Below are positions 25,305 to 34,314 of a stretch of 64,000 nucleotides of DNA, piece after piece. Made by a program: the position numbers and the translations under genes. Origin of the DNA: Salinimonas chungwhensis DSM 16280 (lineage in GTDB: Bacteria; Pseudomonadota; Gammaproteobacteria; Enterobacterales; Alteromonadaceae); contig NZ_KB899385.1 in NCBI RefSeq assembly GCF_000378185.1, forward strand, positions 81,077 through 145,076, read 5' to 3'. The notes beneath the pieces were generated by a model, which did no database searches, was not told where the DNA came from, and saw nothing but the letters and a program-made list of their open reading frames with translations. Numbering within the stretch: position 1 is the first letter of the stretch; the number at the start of each line of letters is the position of its first letter.

Positions 25305-27950
25305 TTAGCTACGGCAAATGATATTTTTCTTACAATATCTACAAGCATCTGTACTAGGGGTGACCTGTGCTGCACCGGCAATAAAGCGCTTAGCTATGAG
25401 ATTGAGTTGGCTCTTCCAATGGTCCAGTGCCTCTTTGAAGTCACTTGAAAGGCTTAATCTCGCTTTTTCAGTGGGTACCATCCCCTTGCCCACATCTGTG
25501 CCATCACTTACTCCCAGCATTCTGATTCCATTCTTTTTAATACCCGCATAGGCCACTCCGCAGACATCAGCGGGCTCTGAAATGGCGGCAAGTGGAAGTT
25601 GCACATCGCGTAAGGCAGTAGGCGAAATCTTCAATGATAAACTGCCAGATTTATAATCAATTGGAACTTTAGAGGTGAATTGATTGTTTTCGTCCTGCAC
25701 ACAGTCTATTCGGTCAAGTCGAATAGAAATTGAAATACTGCCCGAGCTGGCGCTTTCTTTATCCCCGTTGTGTAGTAAGTCGCCAAGTATGACTGTTCGA
25801 TCCTCCTCAATAGCTTCAACCATAAATGGCGGCCGTGTTTTCTCAAAATCCAACCATTGGTTAACGATAAGATTAAAACTGGATTTTTCCATCTTTAACA
25901 AACTTTCATCAATATCATGACGCCCTCTTAAGGCTATAAAAGATTCATCTATCTTTTGTGATACAAGGCGGTGCTGTTGCTCTTCATTTAATTCGAGCAG
26001 GTCTGCCTGAGCCCTTAAAACTCTCCAGATCCGAGCCATGATGTCATGTAGTAACTGGCCTCTGACAGAGGCGCTTAGGCCATCTCTTACCATGGGGAAA
26101 TCCCTCACCCGCAAGCGGTTATCCATGAAGTTCATGAAAGGGCATAAAGTCTCTTTCTGTAGGATTGAGACGCCCCCCCGGGCCTTTTGGGATATATCTA
26201 TTGGAGCCGGCTCATCAAATTCGGTCTGCACCGGTATTCGGTGAAGGAGGTATGACTGATAGTCAATTGAAGGCGCGTTGAACCATTCTACTGGTGCAAC
26301 GTCTCCAGAAACAAAATAACTCGGCGTTAACTCAGATTCATGTTGATATTGGCAGTACGAGTAAACAATTTCAGTACAGTTTCTACTGTATCTACTCAAT
26401 ATGGATTCAAAAAATGAAAGTTCACGATTAGCATCTGCATGAGGCATTTTATGGTCAATCTGCAGCTGTAGTGGTAAAAAAGTATTTGGAGAAGCTTTAG
26501 CTGGGACGGTACCCATATTCATATCTAGCACAAGCATCTTGTCAAACCGAAGGCCGGCAGCTTCGAGTAACCCCATAACCTGAATAGGCGTTTCTTTTGT
26601 TTCAGGTGAATATAAAGTGTTATTGCAAGCTGTTAGTAAATAAAACAAAGCATCATCAATTGAAATATCAGTCTCAAACGTAAAATTGCCACTGAGCTCC
26701 AAAAGTAGCTCCTTGAACTGCTTTAACGCTTGAAACTCTTCGGAGTTGAGGTTGCGTTCCCCAGGCCAGCCGATCGCTTTTAGAGAGTCATCGAACAACG
26801 TTAACCATTGAGCCAATGAAGTAGCGCTACCCCGGTTATTCAGTGTGTTAGCAAACCTCCCAATAGCATAAGAAAGTTTTCGAGGGCAAGTTGGGTCTCC
26901 GGTCAAGTTCAGCAATGAATATGTAGTGTTTCCCCTTTCTCTAAGTTGTAAATCGAACCGGGCGCGTCTGCTTCTCTCGATGATTGAATGACCGATAAAA
27001 GGAGACTTAACAATTTTAAAAATTTCTTCTGCTGCAACTTCCTCTAGTCCAGTGCGAAGGATTTTTAAGGCCGTGTTTATCAGTGGTTGGCTGGAAAGAG
27101 GTGTACCAGCAGTTATGTTATAAGGCTGGGTGTAACTGGGAACATTAGGCAATATCACCTGCGGTTCAAAAACTTCATTTAAAGCACTTACAATAGCTTC
27201 ACGTTTTGCAGGTAAGTCGGGTACTACGATAGCTATTCGTGCTTTAGGATCTTGTAAGTGAGCGTGATGGGCCCATTTGGCCATATTCGATAGTTGTTCA
27301 TCATCATCATAGTTACTCAGCGAAAAGGGTTTCGCTTGATTTATATCTGAAAAGTCACTGTGAAAGACATCCGAATGTTTCGCAAAGGCCTGGAATAACT
27401 TTTCATGGAGAGGTGGCAGATCGTCAAACGAAAATACGCAAACACATTCCGGAGCAGCTAAAACGCCACTTTCAATCGCTTCTATGATTATGAGCAGCGC
27501 TTCTTCAGTAGAAACTACTCCGTAAGTGGAGCGCTTTACCTCCTTTTGCCAATTCTTAAACACTTCTGATTCCGCCGAGTCTGCATCAAAGCTACCCACA
27601 CACCACTGTGCCAGTCTCTTGTTGGCAGCAACAGCTTGGTTAGCAAGTTCAGTTGGATTAAGAATTGTCTCGATATTTTTATCTTTACGAATTACATCTA
27701 CCCACCGATAAAACAAAGTGGTGTCGCTCAATAATGCGCAATTGGTAGCTTTTTGGAAATCTTGCGATTGAAGGTTGCTCCATGCCTTTTCGATATAATC
27801 AGCCAATGACAGCACTGAAGGGACTTTAACGGATTGTACGCCCTCTTCTAAAATTTTTGCATCAGTAGCCTTTGCAATTACAGCGTCTCTAAGCCGAGTG
27901 TTAGGTGTAATAGTCAAAAGGCCAGGTTGGTAAAAGTCAGGTGCATTCAT
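25305..27950 (-). CDS. AddB-like PD-(D/E)XK nuclease family repair protein
   Basis: 881 residues. The long N-terminal part has a helicase-like fold without a clear Walker A, as in AddB. The C-terminus holds a RecB-type nuclease core (PIDYKSGSL), preceded by SVRGQLLHDIM. A four-cysteine set (ETLCPF, then CRYCKKNIIC at the very end) matches the iron-sulfur clamp of AddB nucleases. It resembles the 'probable DNA repair protein' group (TIGR03623 in my recollection) that accompanies AddA-like helicases in beta- and gammaproteobacteria. The partner is the 19296-22694 gene, convergent and 2.6 kb away. Confidence 0.82.
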   Translation of the reverse strand: MNAPDFYQPGLLTITPNTRLRDAVIAKATDAKILEEGVQSVKVPSVLSLADYIEKAWSNLQSQDFQKATNCALLSDTTLFYRWVDVIRKDKNIETILNPTELANQAVAANKRLAQWCVGSFDADSAESEVFKNWQKEVKRSTYGVVSTEEALLIIIEAIESGVLAAPECVCVFSFDDLPPLHEKLFQAFAKHSDVFHSDFSDINQAKPFSLSNYDDDEQLSNMAKWAHHAHLQDPKARIAIVVPDLPAKREAIVSALNEVFEPQVILPNVPSYTQPYNITAGTPLSSQPLINTALKILRTGLEEVAAEEIFKIVKSPFIGHSIIERSRRARFDLQLRERGNTTYSLLNLTGDPTCPRKLSYAIGRFANTLNNRGSATSLAQWLTLFDDSLKAIGWPGERNLNSEEFQALKQFKELLLELSGNFTFETDISIDDALFYLLTACNNTLYSPETKETPIQVMGLLEAAGLRFDKMLVLDMNMGTVPAKASPNTFLPLQLQIDHKMPHADANRELSFFESILSRYSRNCTEIVYSYCQYQHESELTPSYFVSGDVAPVEWFNAPSIDYQSYLLHRIPVQTEFDEPAPIDISQKARGGVSILQKETLCPFMNFMDNRLRVRDFPMVRDGLSASVRGQLLHDIMARIWRVLRAQADLLELNEEQQHRLVSQKIDESFIALRGRHDIDESLLKMEKSSFNLIVNQWLDFEKTRPPFMVEAIEEDRTVILGDLLHNGDKESASSGSISISIRLDRIDCVQDENNQFTSKVPIDYKSGSLSLKISPTALRDVQLPLAAISEPADVCGVAYAGIKKNGIRMLGVSDGTDVGKGMVPTEKARLSLSSDFKEALDHWKSQLNLIAKRFIAGAAQVTPSTDACRYCKKNIICRS

Positions 27951-28069
27951 TACGATATCTCATCTAAATACTTTGATTTAAGACGAATGTAATTGTCGTT
28001 AAATGCTGCGCAAATTAGAGGGAAGTACTCATAGACTTTGCTTTCAGGTACCCAACTCTACCGGTGGAT

Positions 28070-29386
28070 TCACCGCATTCCAGGCGATAGTTGTTCAGTG
28101 TCTTGAGGGTGTGAATAAGTATAAATGCCTTTTCCTGAGCCAATTGCCAACTCAATTACTGATTGAGTAGAGGAATCGATATTCGCTTGTTCATATAGCT
28201 CATGCCTGTTAGCCAAAGCAGTATTTACTTTGTCTAGCGCTGAACTACCAGACTCAGGTTGTAAATTCATAGATAAAGCCAAATCAACAGCAAAACTATC
28301 ATTCAAATCAAAGTGCATCCGGGATACTTGATGATCACTGAACCTTAAAGCGAATGTCGATTCTTGAAGAGGATTCGGAAGGGTATTGTAAGCTGGCGCC
28401 AGGCGCCAATGATTAGACCCCAGGTCAACTAGGTTTAAGTTGTCTAGGCCATTTGTCGTGTGATTGATGGCAGCACTGAAAAGTGCCCTTAAAAGCAACT
28501 GCTCCTTATCTTCCTCAGGCGATACGCTATAGGTATCGACTATAGCAGCTGCATCTTTGTAACTGAAAGCAGGGGAGGGCGATAGCAAAGAGTTTTCCCC
28601 ATGCAAAACATCAAAACCGACGGAATTAAATTTAAGCAATAACGCACTGTCATCAGCCATTTCAAAGTGATGTTTAAAGTTCTTTTGCAAAGCGACTTCA
28701 ATACCTCCTTCATGAAGGCTAAGCATTTTTATTGGGGCAGAGTCTATTCCAGCCTTTGCTTCGATTAGATGCACGAAGTGACGAACCTGACTTTCATTGA
28801 ATTGGCTAGATGCATTTGGTTTTAAAACGTATCGCTGTCCATCCTCAGTGGATGTATATTCAATTTTGCTGCGGCTCCCTGGCAGTGAACACGTCGCAGA
28901 CAACTTATCTGAGCCAATGGGACTGCGTAGGTTATCAGGCTTTGATTCTTGAATAGCAAGTGTCAGCTTAGTCAGATCTGTATGGGAGTCAGCACTGAGA
29001 TTACTTTGATTGTTTTGTGCATTTAGTCGTATAGCAATATGGTCACCAAACAGCTCTGCACAAATAGATAGCTTCTGGAACTGGTTTAATCGTTCGAAAT
29101 GCGCAAACTCATTTTTCAGCATTACCTGTCCGTACGCTCCCGGCAAAAATTGTTGGAAATATAATGGCAAAACCCCATTTCCAGCTGTTACGACATGCTT
29201 ACCATGATTTTTATTTGTTGCCAGGTTTCTAGGCTCTAATGAAGGACCACCAGCATTGATGTAATCACGGTCATAAAAAAATGAAACAGCTCCCCCAGTA
29301 AGCTCGTTTTCATATAACAGGTGACCGACATATTGATAGTCTTGAATGCTGTTACTCCAGCGGTGAACATGTATGAAATTTTTCAT
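28070..29386 (-). CDS. HipA-like kinase-fold protein with altered catalytic loop
   Basis: 438 residues. Landmarks of HipA are present in order: an N-terminal GGAVSFFYDRDYI region, LPLYFQQFLPGAYG, YVLKP, then AINHTTNGLDNLNL followed by WRLAPAYNTLPNP. In HipA the catalytic loop reads TDxHxxN; here the expected Asp and His positions are Thr and Gly, so kinase activity is doubtful. The ATG overlaps the stop of the upstream HTH gene (ATGA), as hipB-hipA pairs do. It could be a diverged toxin or a pseudokinase regulator. Confidence 0.72.
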   Translation of the reverse strand: MKNFIHVHRWSNSIQDYQYVGHLLYENELTGGAVSFFYDRDYINAGGPSLEPRNLATNKNHGKHVVTAGNGVLPLYFQQFLPGAYGQVMLKNEFAHFERLNQFQKLSICAELFGDHIAIRLNAQNNQSNLSADSHTDLTKLTLAIQESKPDNLRSPIGSDKLSATCSLPGSRSKIEYTSTEDGQRYVLKPNASSQFNESQVRHFVHLIEAKAGIDSAPIKMLSLHEGGIEVALQKNFKHHFEMADDSALLLKFNSVGFDVLHGENSLLSPSPAFSYKDAAAIVDTYSVSPEEDKEQLLLRALFSAAINHTTNGLDNLNLVDLGSNHWRLAPAYNTLPNPLQESTFALRFSDHQVSRMHFDLNDSFAVDLALSMNLQPESGSSALDKVNTALANRHELYEQANIDSSTQSVIELAIGSGKGIYTYSHPQDTEQLSPGMR

Positions 29387-29832
29387 TTACGCAAAGCCCT
29401 GACCAAGCGCTCTTTTTCGTCGGATCCATTTAACGAGGAGGTGGCTCTATGCTTTGACTCACTTAAAGCGTCTTTTTGTTGTTTTTGTATGAGTTGCATT
29501 ATTCGTAGGGTTGGTGCCTGGCCTTGGGAAAGAACTTTTATGAGATCGGGGAAAGCACCCATTTCATAAATGTATGAAGCGACGATCCCCCAATTAGTCG
29601 CTGCAGAGCCTTGCTCGCATCTCTCAAGCGTAGTTCTGGCCGGAACAGTTCCTAAATACGGTTGAAGCACAATCTTAGCGAAGTTCTCCCGAGATCGTGT
29701 GTTTTCATCTTGCAGATTACGGTAACGCCGACAGAAATCTCCAATACATTGAAGATAATTTACGATGTGGCGAGACTCCGGAGATGGATCTTCGTTCAAC
29801 AGCCCTACTGGCTTCCCGTTAGACTCTTTCAT
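29383..29832 (-). CDS. HipB-like helix-turn-helix protein
   Basis: 149 residues with an XRE-like helix-turn-helix around residues 50-100 (RENFAKIVLQPYLG...TTLERCEQG, then a helix up to LIKVL). It is longer than HipB, with N- and C-terminal extensions. Translationally coupled to the HipA-like gene, so it is the probable antitoxin or repressor. It follows the 29839-30414 gene by only 6 bp. Confidence 0.7.
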   Translation of the reverse strand: MKESNGKPVGLLNEDPSPESRHIVNYLQCIGDFCRRYRNLQDENTRSRENFAKIVLQPYLGTVPARTTLERCEQGSAATNWGIVASYIYEMGAFPDLIKVLSQGQAPTLRIMQLIQKQQKDALSESKHRATSSLNGSDEKERLVRALRK

Positions 29833-29838
29833 AAATAT

Positions 29839-30414
29839 CTACTGCAGATGTTCACTTTTCAAATTAGCCAAAACACTTTCTACCTGGTTCTGGTAGGCAG
29901 AATGAATATTTCCCAGGCTATGCAGATGAGTCCAAAGCAGGCTAAGAGGCTTTACTTCGGAGTTTCCTGCGCTTAGACATTGCGTGTTCAATTTGGAAGT
30001 GAACAGGGCTGTATCAACTATGTACTCTTTTATAGCGCTGATTAAGTCATCTTCAGATACGCGTAAATCGCATTTTTCCATTATTGAATTTGTGTAAAGC
30101 ATGACGACGTCTTTTGACAGTAATGAGAGATTATTTGCGTCCAAGTTCAATTGAGCGACTGCAAACATTGCAGCCATATCGATAGCAGTATTTTTCATTG
30201 TAAATTCCAAGTCCGTAAGTGTAGCTGCACAACCTACCTTTTTTATTAATTTGTAAAGCGCGAGCTCAGTTTTAATCACTCGCGGTGAGTTCGTGCCGGC
30301 TGCTTGTAGGAACCAAATATCATCACGAAATGTAACACTTATGAGCCAGCCAGTATCCCGGTTCCCTATGGCTATGAGCTGGGAGACTTTTCCTTGTCCC
30401 GCAAGCTCCTTCAA
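29839..30414 (-). CDS. hypothetical protein, first gene of the HipBA-like operon
   Basis: 191 residues, soluble. The N-terminal part contains a beta-rich segment (GWLISVTFRDDIWFLQAAG) and then a helical region. No recognised family. Placement 6 bp before the HipB-like gene makes this a three-gene operon, unlike the usual two-gene hipBA. Divergent from the GGDEF operon across 198 bp. Confidence 0.6.
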   Translation of the reverse strand: MKELAGQGKVSQLIAIGNRDTGWLISVTFRDDIWFLQAAGTNSPRVIKTELALYKLIKKVGCAATLTDLEFTMKNTAIDMAAMFAVAQLNLDANNLSLLSKDVVMLYTNSIMEKCDLRVSEDDLISAIKEYIVDTALFTSKLNTQCLSAGNSEVKPLSLLWTHLHSLGNIHSAYQNQVESVLANLKSEHLQ

Positions 30415-30524
30415 TTGCTTGCTATTTAATCCTGAAGAAGTGATTTTGATAACCTACTTACTCTATCTGTTCCGTGGCTGCAACAGTACTGAGCTTTGGA
30501 TTAAAGTAAAACGAGATAATGTTA

Positions 30525-30534
30525 ATAAATCGGG
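30525..30534 (+). promoter_or_regulatory. ATAAATCGGG motif, copy 3 (toward GGDEF operon)
   Basis: Perfect 10-mer in TTAATAAATCGGGAAAT, 78 bp before the start of the GGDEF gene and in the divergent region with the HipBA-like operon. Confidence 0.6.
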
Positions 30535-30612
30535 AAATTGCGTTACGTTCAAATTCAAAAAGGGTAGGGTCTGACCCATCGAAAGTTGTAGAGCAGTTGA
30601 GTCAGATTCAAG

Positions 30613-31809
30613 ATGTACTTAAACAAAGATATACAAAGCGCGATAACAAAATTCTCGCTTCTTGTAATTATCCTGATTGGAGGGGGAGTTTACCTTAATT
30701 CTCCACCAGCCTTAGTGCAGCCACTTTCAAAGCTTCCGTGGCTGCCAGTTGCTGCAACTTTGGGAGCCGTAGCGTTATCCCTAAAGTTAAACCAGCAGCG
30801 AATCCTCAATGCGGCTCTATACCTGTTACTAAGCCAAGTTATATTGTTTATTCAGCCATCGCTTCTGTTCACCGACATATATCAGATTAGCTTGGTAACA
30901 GGGATGGTCATGGCTCTAGCAATTACCTTAAAAGGCAAGGATAGAAGCGTGACCATCAAAGGCATATTTGATGGCTTTTTATTGCTCGCTTTCATGACCG
31001 TGGTCTGGATGCTTATCGGTATGGCAATAGAACACTTCCTAAGCTCAAAAAGGCAATTAATAGAACTGATAATCTATAGCACAGTTATTATGTATTGCAT
31101 TTATCGAATGCTGGAAAAGCCTACAAACAATAATTTCATAATCTCAGTGATTGCTATTTCTCATACAATCCTAATTTACAACCACTTGGTTGCTACCAAT
31201 CTAACTTTAACCTTCCTTGCTTGTCTGTGCATCTGCCTGCAAATAGCAGACTCGCACAACATGGCTTACTACGATGAGCTTACAGGAATAAAAGGTCGGA
31301 GAGGTCTAAGCATGGATTCATCCAACCTTGGCACCGATTACACAGTTGCCATGGCCGATGTCGATCACTTTAAAAAATTCAATGACACTCACGGTCACGA
31401 GGTAGGGGATCAGGTGCTCAAAATGGTTGCCCAAAAATTCAATAGAGTTGGCGGGGGAGGGAAGGCTTATCGCTACGGGGGCGAAGAGTTTACTCTTTTG
31501 TTTCCCGGCAAATCACCTGAAGAAGCGAAGCAGTATTTAGAAGAAGTTCGTTTAGATATAGAACAATACCCGTTCAGAATAAGAAATACCGCTCAGCGAA
31601 AAAAAAGCACTGAGGAAGATCGCAACCTATCGGCATCTCCGGCTCAAATAGTACAGGTGACAGTCAGTATTGGGGCCACCTCTCCGTCTTATCTGCATGA
31701 GAAATTTGAAAAAGTGCAAAGCAGAGCCGACGAACTCCTGTATGAGGCTAAACATAATGGTAGAAACAATGTCGTTGCAAAAGAAAGCAACTTTGTGAGC
31801 GAATCATGA
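30613..31809 (+). CDS. membrane-bound GGDEF diguanylate cyclase
   Basis: 398 residues. The first 215 hold seven or eight membrane segments without a known sensor signature. The GGDEF domain follows: DELTGIKGRRGL, DVDHFKKFNDTHGHEVGD, then the active-site loop GGEEF and VSIGAT. The active residues are intact, so synthesis of cyclic-di-GMP from GTP is expected. The RxxD inhibitory site before the loop is absent (four Gly instead), so product inhibition may be lost. The next gene overlaps by four bases. First gene of a six-gene operon. Confidence 0.92.
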   Translation: MYLNKDIQSAITKFSLLVIILIGGGVYLNSPPALVQPLSKLPWLPVAATLGAVALSLKLNQQRILNAALYLLLSQVILFIQPSLLFTDIYQISLVTGMVMALAITLKGKDRSVTIKGIFDGFLLLAFMTVVWMLIGMAIEHFLSSKRQLIELIIYSTVIMYCIYRMLEKPTNNNFIISVIAISHTILIYNHLVATNLTLTFLACLCICLQIADSHNMAYYDELTGIKGRRGLSMDSSNLGTDYTVAMADVDHFKKFNDTHGHEVGDQVLKMVAQKFNRVGGGGKAYRYGGEEFTLLFPGKSPEEAKQYLEEVRLDIEQYPFRIRNTAQRKKSTEEDRNLSASPAQIVQVTVSIGATSPSYLHEKFEKVQSRADELLYEAKHNGRNNVVAKESNFVSES

Positions 31810-32324
31810 TCGAGCAGATATCAAAATTATTAGAGAATTATGCAGATTCAGGCGTGAATCATATACATATTGAAGGTTTTCTGGATATCACCGAGATTCA
31901 AAAAGCTGCACGGTCTACACGGGCTGAAAACATTCTCTGTCAGCAAATAATAGCAGGTAAAATATCCATTACTCGATCAGAAGAATCTTATATCACAGAT
32001 GGTTTCAATGTAGATGAACCCAGTGTGCTTTATATCAGATGCACACAAAAGCATATATCGGCGCGTACTGATGATGGGGATGTAATGGTTGAACCTTTGC
32101 AAAAAGATAAGCCATTCAACGAAAGATTGAGAGAGGTAGAAAATCAAATTCAGAGCATCCCCGAGATATCTGAACCTATAGCAGAAAAGCTTAAAGACTT
32201 AGGATATGAAGCAGCGCTGGAGTTATACGCTATAGAAAACCCATTCACTGAAGAAACTCAAGCGTATGAACTTTTCAACAAAGGTTATGCCCGGGGCATG
32301 AGGGAGTTGCTTAATGGGGTTTAA
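31806..32324 (+). CDS. hypothetical protein in the c-di-GMP/nuclease operon
   Basis: 172 residues, acidic and soluble, with a helical C-terminus (ELFNKGYARGMRELL). It overlaps the GGDEF gene by four bases and the following nuclease gene by 11, so translation is coupled. No recognised domain. A partner of the cyclase is plausible from coupling alone. Confidence 0.6.
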   Translation: MIEQISKLLENYADSGVNHIHIEGFLDITEIQKAARSTRAENILCQQIIAGKISITRSEESYITDGFNVDEPSVLYIRCTQKHISARTDDGDVMVEPLQKDKPFNERLREVENQIQSIPEISEPIAEKLKDLGYEAALELYAIENPFTEETQAYELFNKGYARGMRELLNGV

Positions 32325-33063
32325 GGGAATAGCGGCACTTTGTGTGTTTCTAGCGACTGGCCAAGCGTTTGCAATTGATGCCGGCTGTCCTGAACTATCT
32401 GAGCTTGTTAGTGAAGAGTTTAAAGGCCATTGCGTTGGAGATTATCTTACATTTAAAGACTACAAGCACAGTGGTGTAGCTATCTCTGCATATGAAGTCT
32501 CCCCCTTTCATATCTGGGGAAACCCGAGATACAGAGATTATGATAGCAAAGCAGAGCTTCAAAAAAGTGAAGTACTCGCCCAAGCCAGGAATCTGCATTG
32601 GGATTACGGGCATTTGGCCAATGAAAAAATAACATCTGCAGATATTAAAAGTAGGTTTTTAAGCTTCAACCGAGTACCTATGGCTCCAGCATTGAATCGT
32701 TCGGGAGGTGTTTGGAATGAGCTGGAAAAGTACGAAATAAAAATGGCTAAGAAACTCGGACCTTTAAAGGTACTTGCAGGTTACTCATACAACAAGGATA
32801 GAGAGCAACATTACTATTTCAAGATATATATAAGTGAGCATCAAACAACTGCTTCTTACCTTATTCCAGGTAACTATGTGGAAGGTAGTATCCAATCTCA
32901 TATCTCGTCAATGCAATGTATTGAGCAAACAATTGATGAATCTATATTTAACGATCAGAGTAATTTAATCGCTGAGACATACAATGATTTTGCATTCACT
33001 CCGCAAGTATGGACTGCCGGCAACAATGATAGATTAGAATGTGAAGTGGGCGGGGACATATAG
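32314..33063 (+). CDS. exported Endonuclease_NS-like nuclease
   Basis: 249 residues with a signal peptide (MGFKGIAALCVFLATGQAFA). The motif WDYGHLAN corresponds to DRGH with Arg changed to Tyr but Asp and catalytic His kept. FNRVPMAPALNRSGG with WNELE matches the Asn-Arg-Gly...Trp...Glu block of NucA/EndA nucleases. Two nucleases of this fold are therefore in the window (see 13466-14203), each with a different change in the motif. It would act outside the cytoplasm. Its position between the GGDEF and EAL genes is unusual. Confidence 0.75.
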   Translation: MGFKGIAALCVFLATGQAFAIDAGCPELSELVSEEFKGHCVGDYLTFKDYKHSGVAISAYEVSPFHIWGNPRYRDYDSKAELQKSEVLAQARNLHWDYGHLANEKITSADIKSRFLSFNRVPMAPALNRSGGVWNELEKYEIKMAKKLGPLKVLAGYSYNKDREQHYYFKIYISEHQTTASYLIPGNYVEGSIQSHISSMQCIEQTIDESIFNDQSNLIAETYNDFAFTPQVWTAGNNDRLECEVGGDI

Positions 33064-33827
33064 TGAACTGCACGAAGTTCAGCAAAGGAGCTGGCCACAA
33101 TACTAAGCTGATGATGTACCTACAGCCGCAATTCAACCTCAAAGAGCAAAAGTTTACAGATGTTGAGCTGCTGGTCCGATTTAAACGCGACAATGGTGAA
33201 GTTCTTACACCAGATCGCTTCTTGCCGATGGTAAGACGCTCAAATATAGGCCAGGAGTTTACCAACTGGACTATAAACCAAGCATTAGAAATCTCTGACA
33301 AACTCTGTTCTGCAGGTTTCAAAGGTAAGGTTGCGATCAATATGGATGGAGAACAACTCAATGAACAGACACTGTCCTACTTACAGAATAGACATTCATG
33401 CCTAAACACTTTTAAAAACATTGAGATTGAGGTCACAGAGTATCTTAGGACTACTCCAGTCAACATCACAGCCAATTTACTTAATCAAATGCAGGAGCTT
33501 GGTATTTCAATATCAATTGATGACTTCGGCATCGGCAGTAATGGTTTAGAAGCTTTATTGAACTTTCCATTTGATAAGTTGAAAGCAGATAAGTCGGTTA
33601 TGAGTGCAGATAGTGTCAAGCGAGAAGCGATAGTAAAAAGTCTTGTAGGTATGACGCTCGCGATGAATAAATCACTTGTAGTTGAAGGCGTAGAAAATCC
33701 AGATGATGTAATAGATCTTGAAGAATGGGGTGTGTTGAATGTTCAGGGTTTTTTATATGCTAAGCCTATGCCATTGACCCAGTTTATTGGTTTATTACCG
33801 GCGCCAGGGAGAGAGAAAATTGTTTAA
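33063..33827 (+). CDS. stand-alone EAL domain protein
   Basis: 254 residues, almost entirely an EAL domain, with a GTG start and GGGGAC ribosome site. The signature reads ELLVRF in place of EALxR. The other active-site blocks are present: EVTE, IDDFGIGSNG, KADKS, VVEGVEN and QGFLYAKPM. Metal-binding Glu and Asp residues are kept, so hydrolysis of cyclic-di-GMP is possible but the EAL-to-ELL change leaves doubt. It lacks a membrane segment and would act in the cytoplasm opposite the GGDEF gene of the same operon. Confidence 0.88.
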   Translation: MNCTKFSKGAGHNTKLMMYLQPQFNLKEQKFTDVELLVRFKRDNGEVLTPDRFLPMVRRSNIGQEFTNWTINQALEISDKLCSAGFKGKVAINMDGEQLNEQTLSYLQNRHSCLNTFKNIEIEVTEYLRTTPVNITANLLNQMQELGISISIDDFGIGSNGLEALLNFPFDKLKADKSVMSADSVKREAIVKSLVGMTLAMNKSLVVEGVENPDDVIDLEEWGVLNVQGFLYAKPMPLTQFIGLLPAPGREKIV

Positions 33828-34311
33828 TCGAACAAAATCGATAGTGATTGCGATGTGTTTTATTCCTTTTCTCTCAGCCTATGGCAATGAGTTTTTTGGA
33901 GAACTACATGATGTGGAAAATCCAGGTGAAGTTGTACTAAAGCTGGAGAGCGGCAATCTTATGCGACTCAAATTGCTTGGTCCAGATTTTGGTAAAAGCA
34001 GAGAAGAAACGTGTGACACGAATCGCTCAAATGAAAGCGCCTGCAAACTGCTAAGGGAGAAGTTAGCAGGAAACCAGCTTGGGATAATAGTCGAGGAAGT
34101 TGAAGGTGAGACTATGTACGGTGATATTGTCGTAAACCGTAAGGCTCTTAGCCTGTCTCTCATTCGTGAGGGGTATTATCAAGTTGATACAGATCATAAT
34201 CGCTCTCAGGCTTTATTAGAGGCAGAGCAAGAAGCTCGTTGCAACTACCGTGGCATGTGGGCCAAGTGGCGTGGTAATTATGAAATTGCTAAATCCTGTG
34301 CCGGGTGGTAA
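33820..34311 (+). CDS. exported staphylococcal nuclease-like protein
   Basis: 163 residues from a TTG at 33820, chosen because GGGAGAGAG lies just before it and it gives a compact signal peptide (start FNRTKSIVIAMCF). A longer frame enters from 33787. The C-terminal pattern MYGDIVVNRKALSLSLIREGYY...EAEQEARCNYRGMW is the second half of the SNase fold. Earlier, RLKLLGPDFG and ACKLLREKL stand where the first catalytic Arg region should be, but the canonical Arg/Glu residues are not certain. It may be a degenerate or specialised nuclease. It overlaps the EAL gene by eight bases. Confidence 0.7.
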   Translation: MFNRTKSIVIAMCFIPFLSAYGNEFFGELHDVENPGEVVLKLESGNLMRLKLLGPDFGKSREETCDTNRSNESACKLLREKLAGNQLGIIVEEVEGETMYGDIVVNRKALSLSLIREGYYQVDTDHNRSQALLEAEQEARCNYRGMWAKWRGNYEIAKSCAGW

Positions 34312-34314
34312 CTA

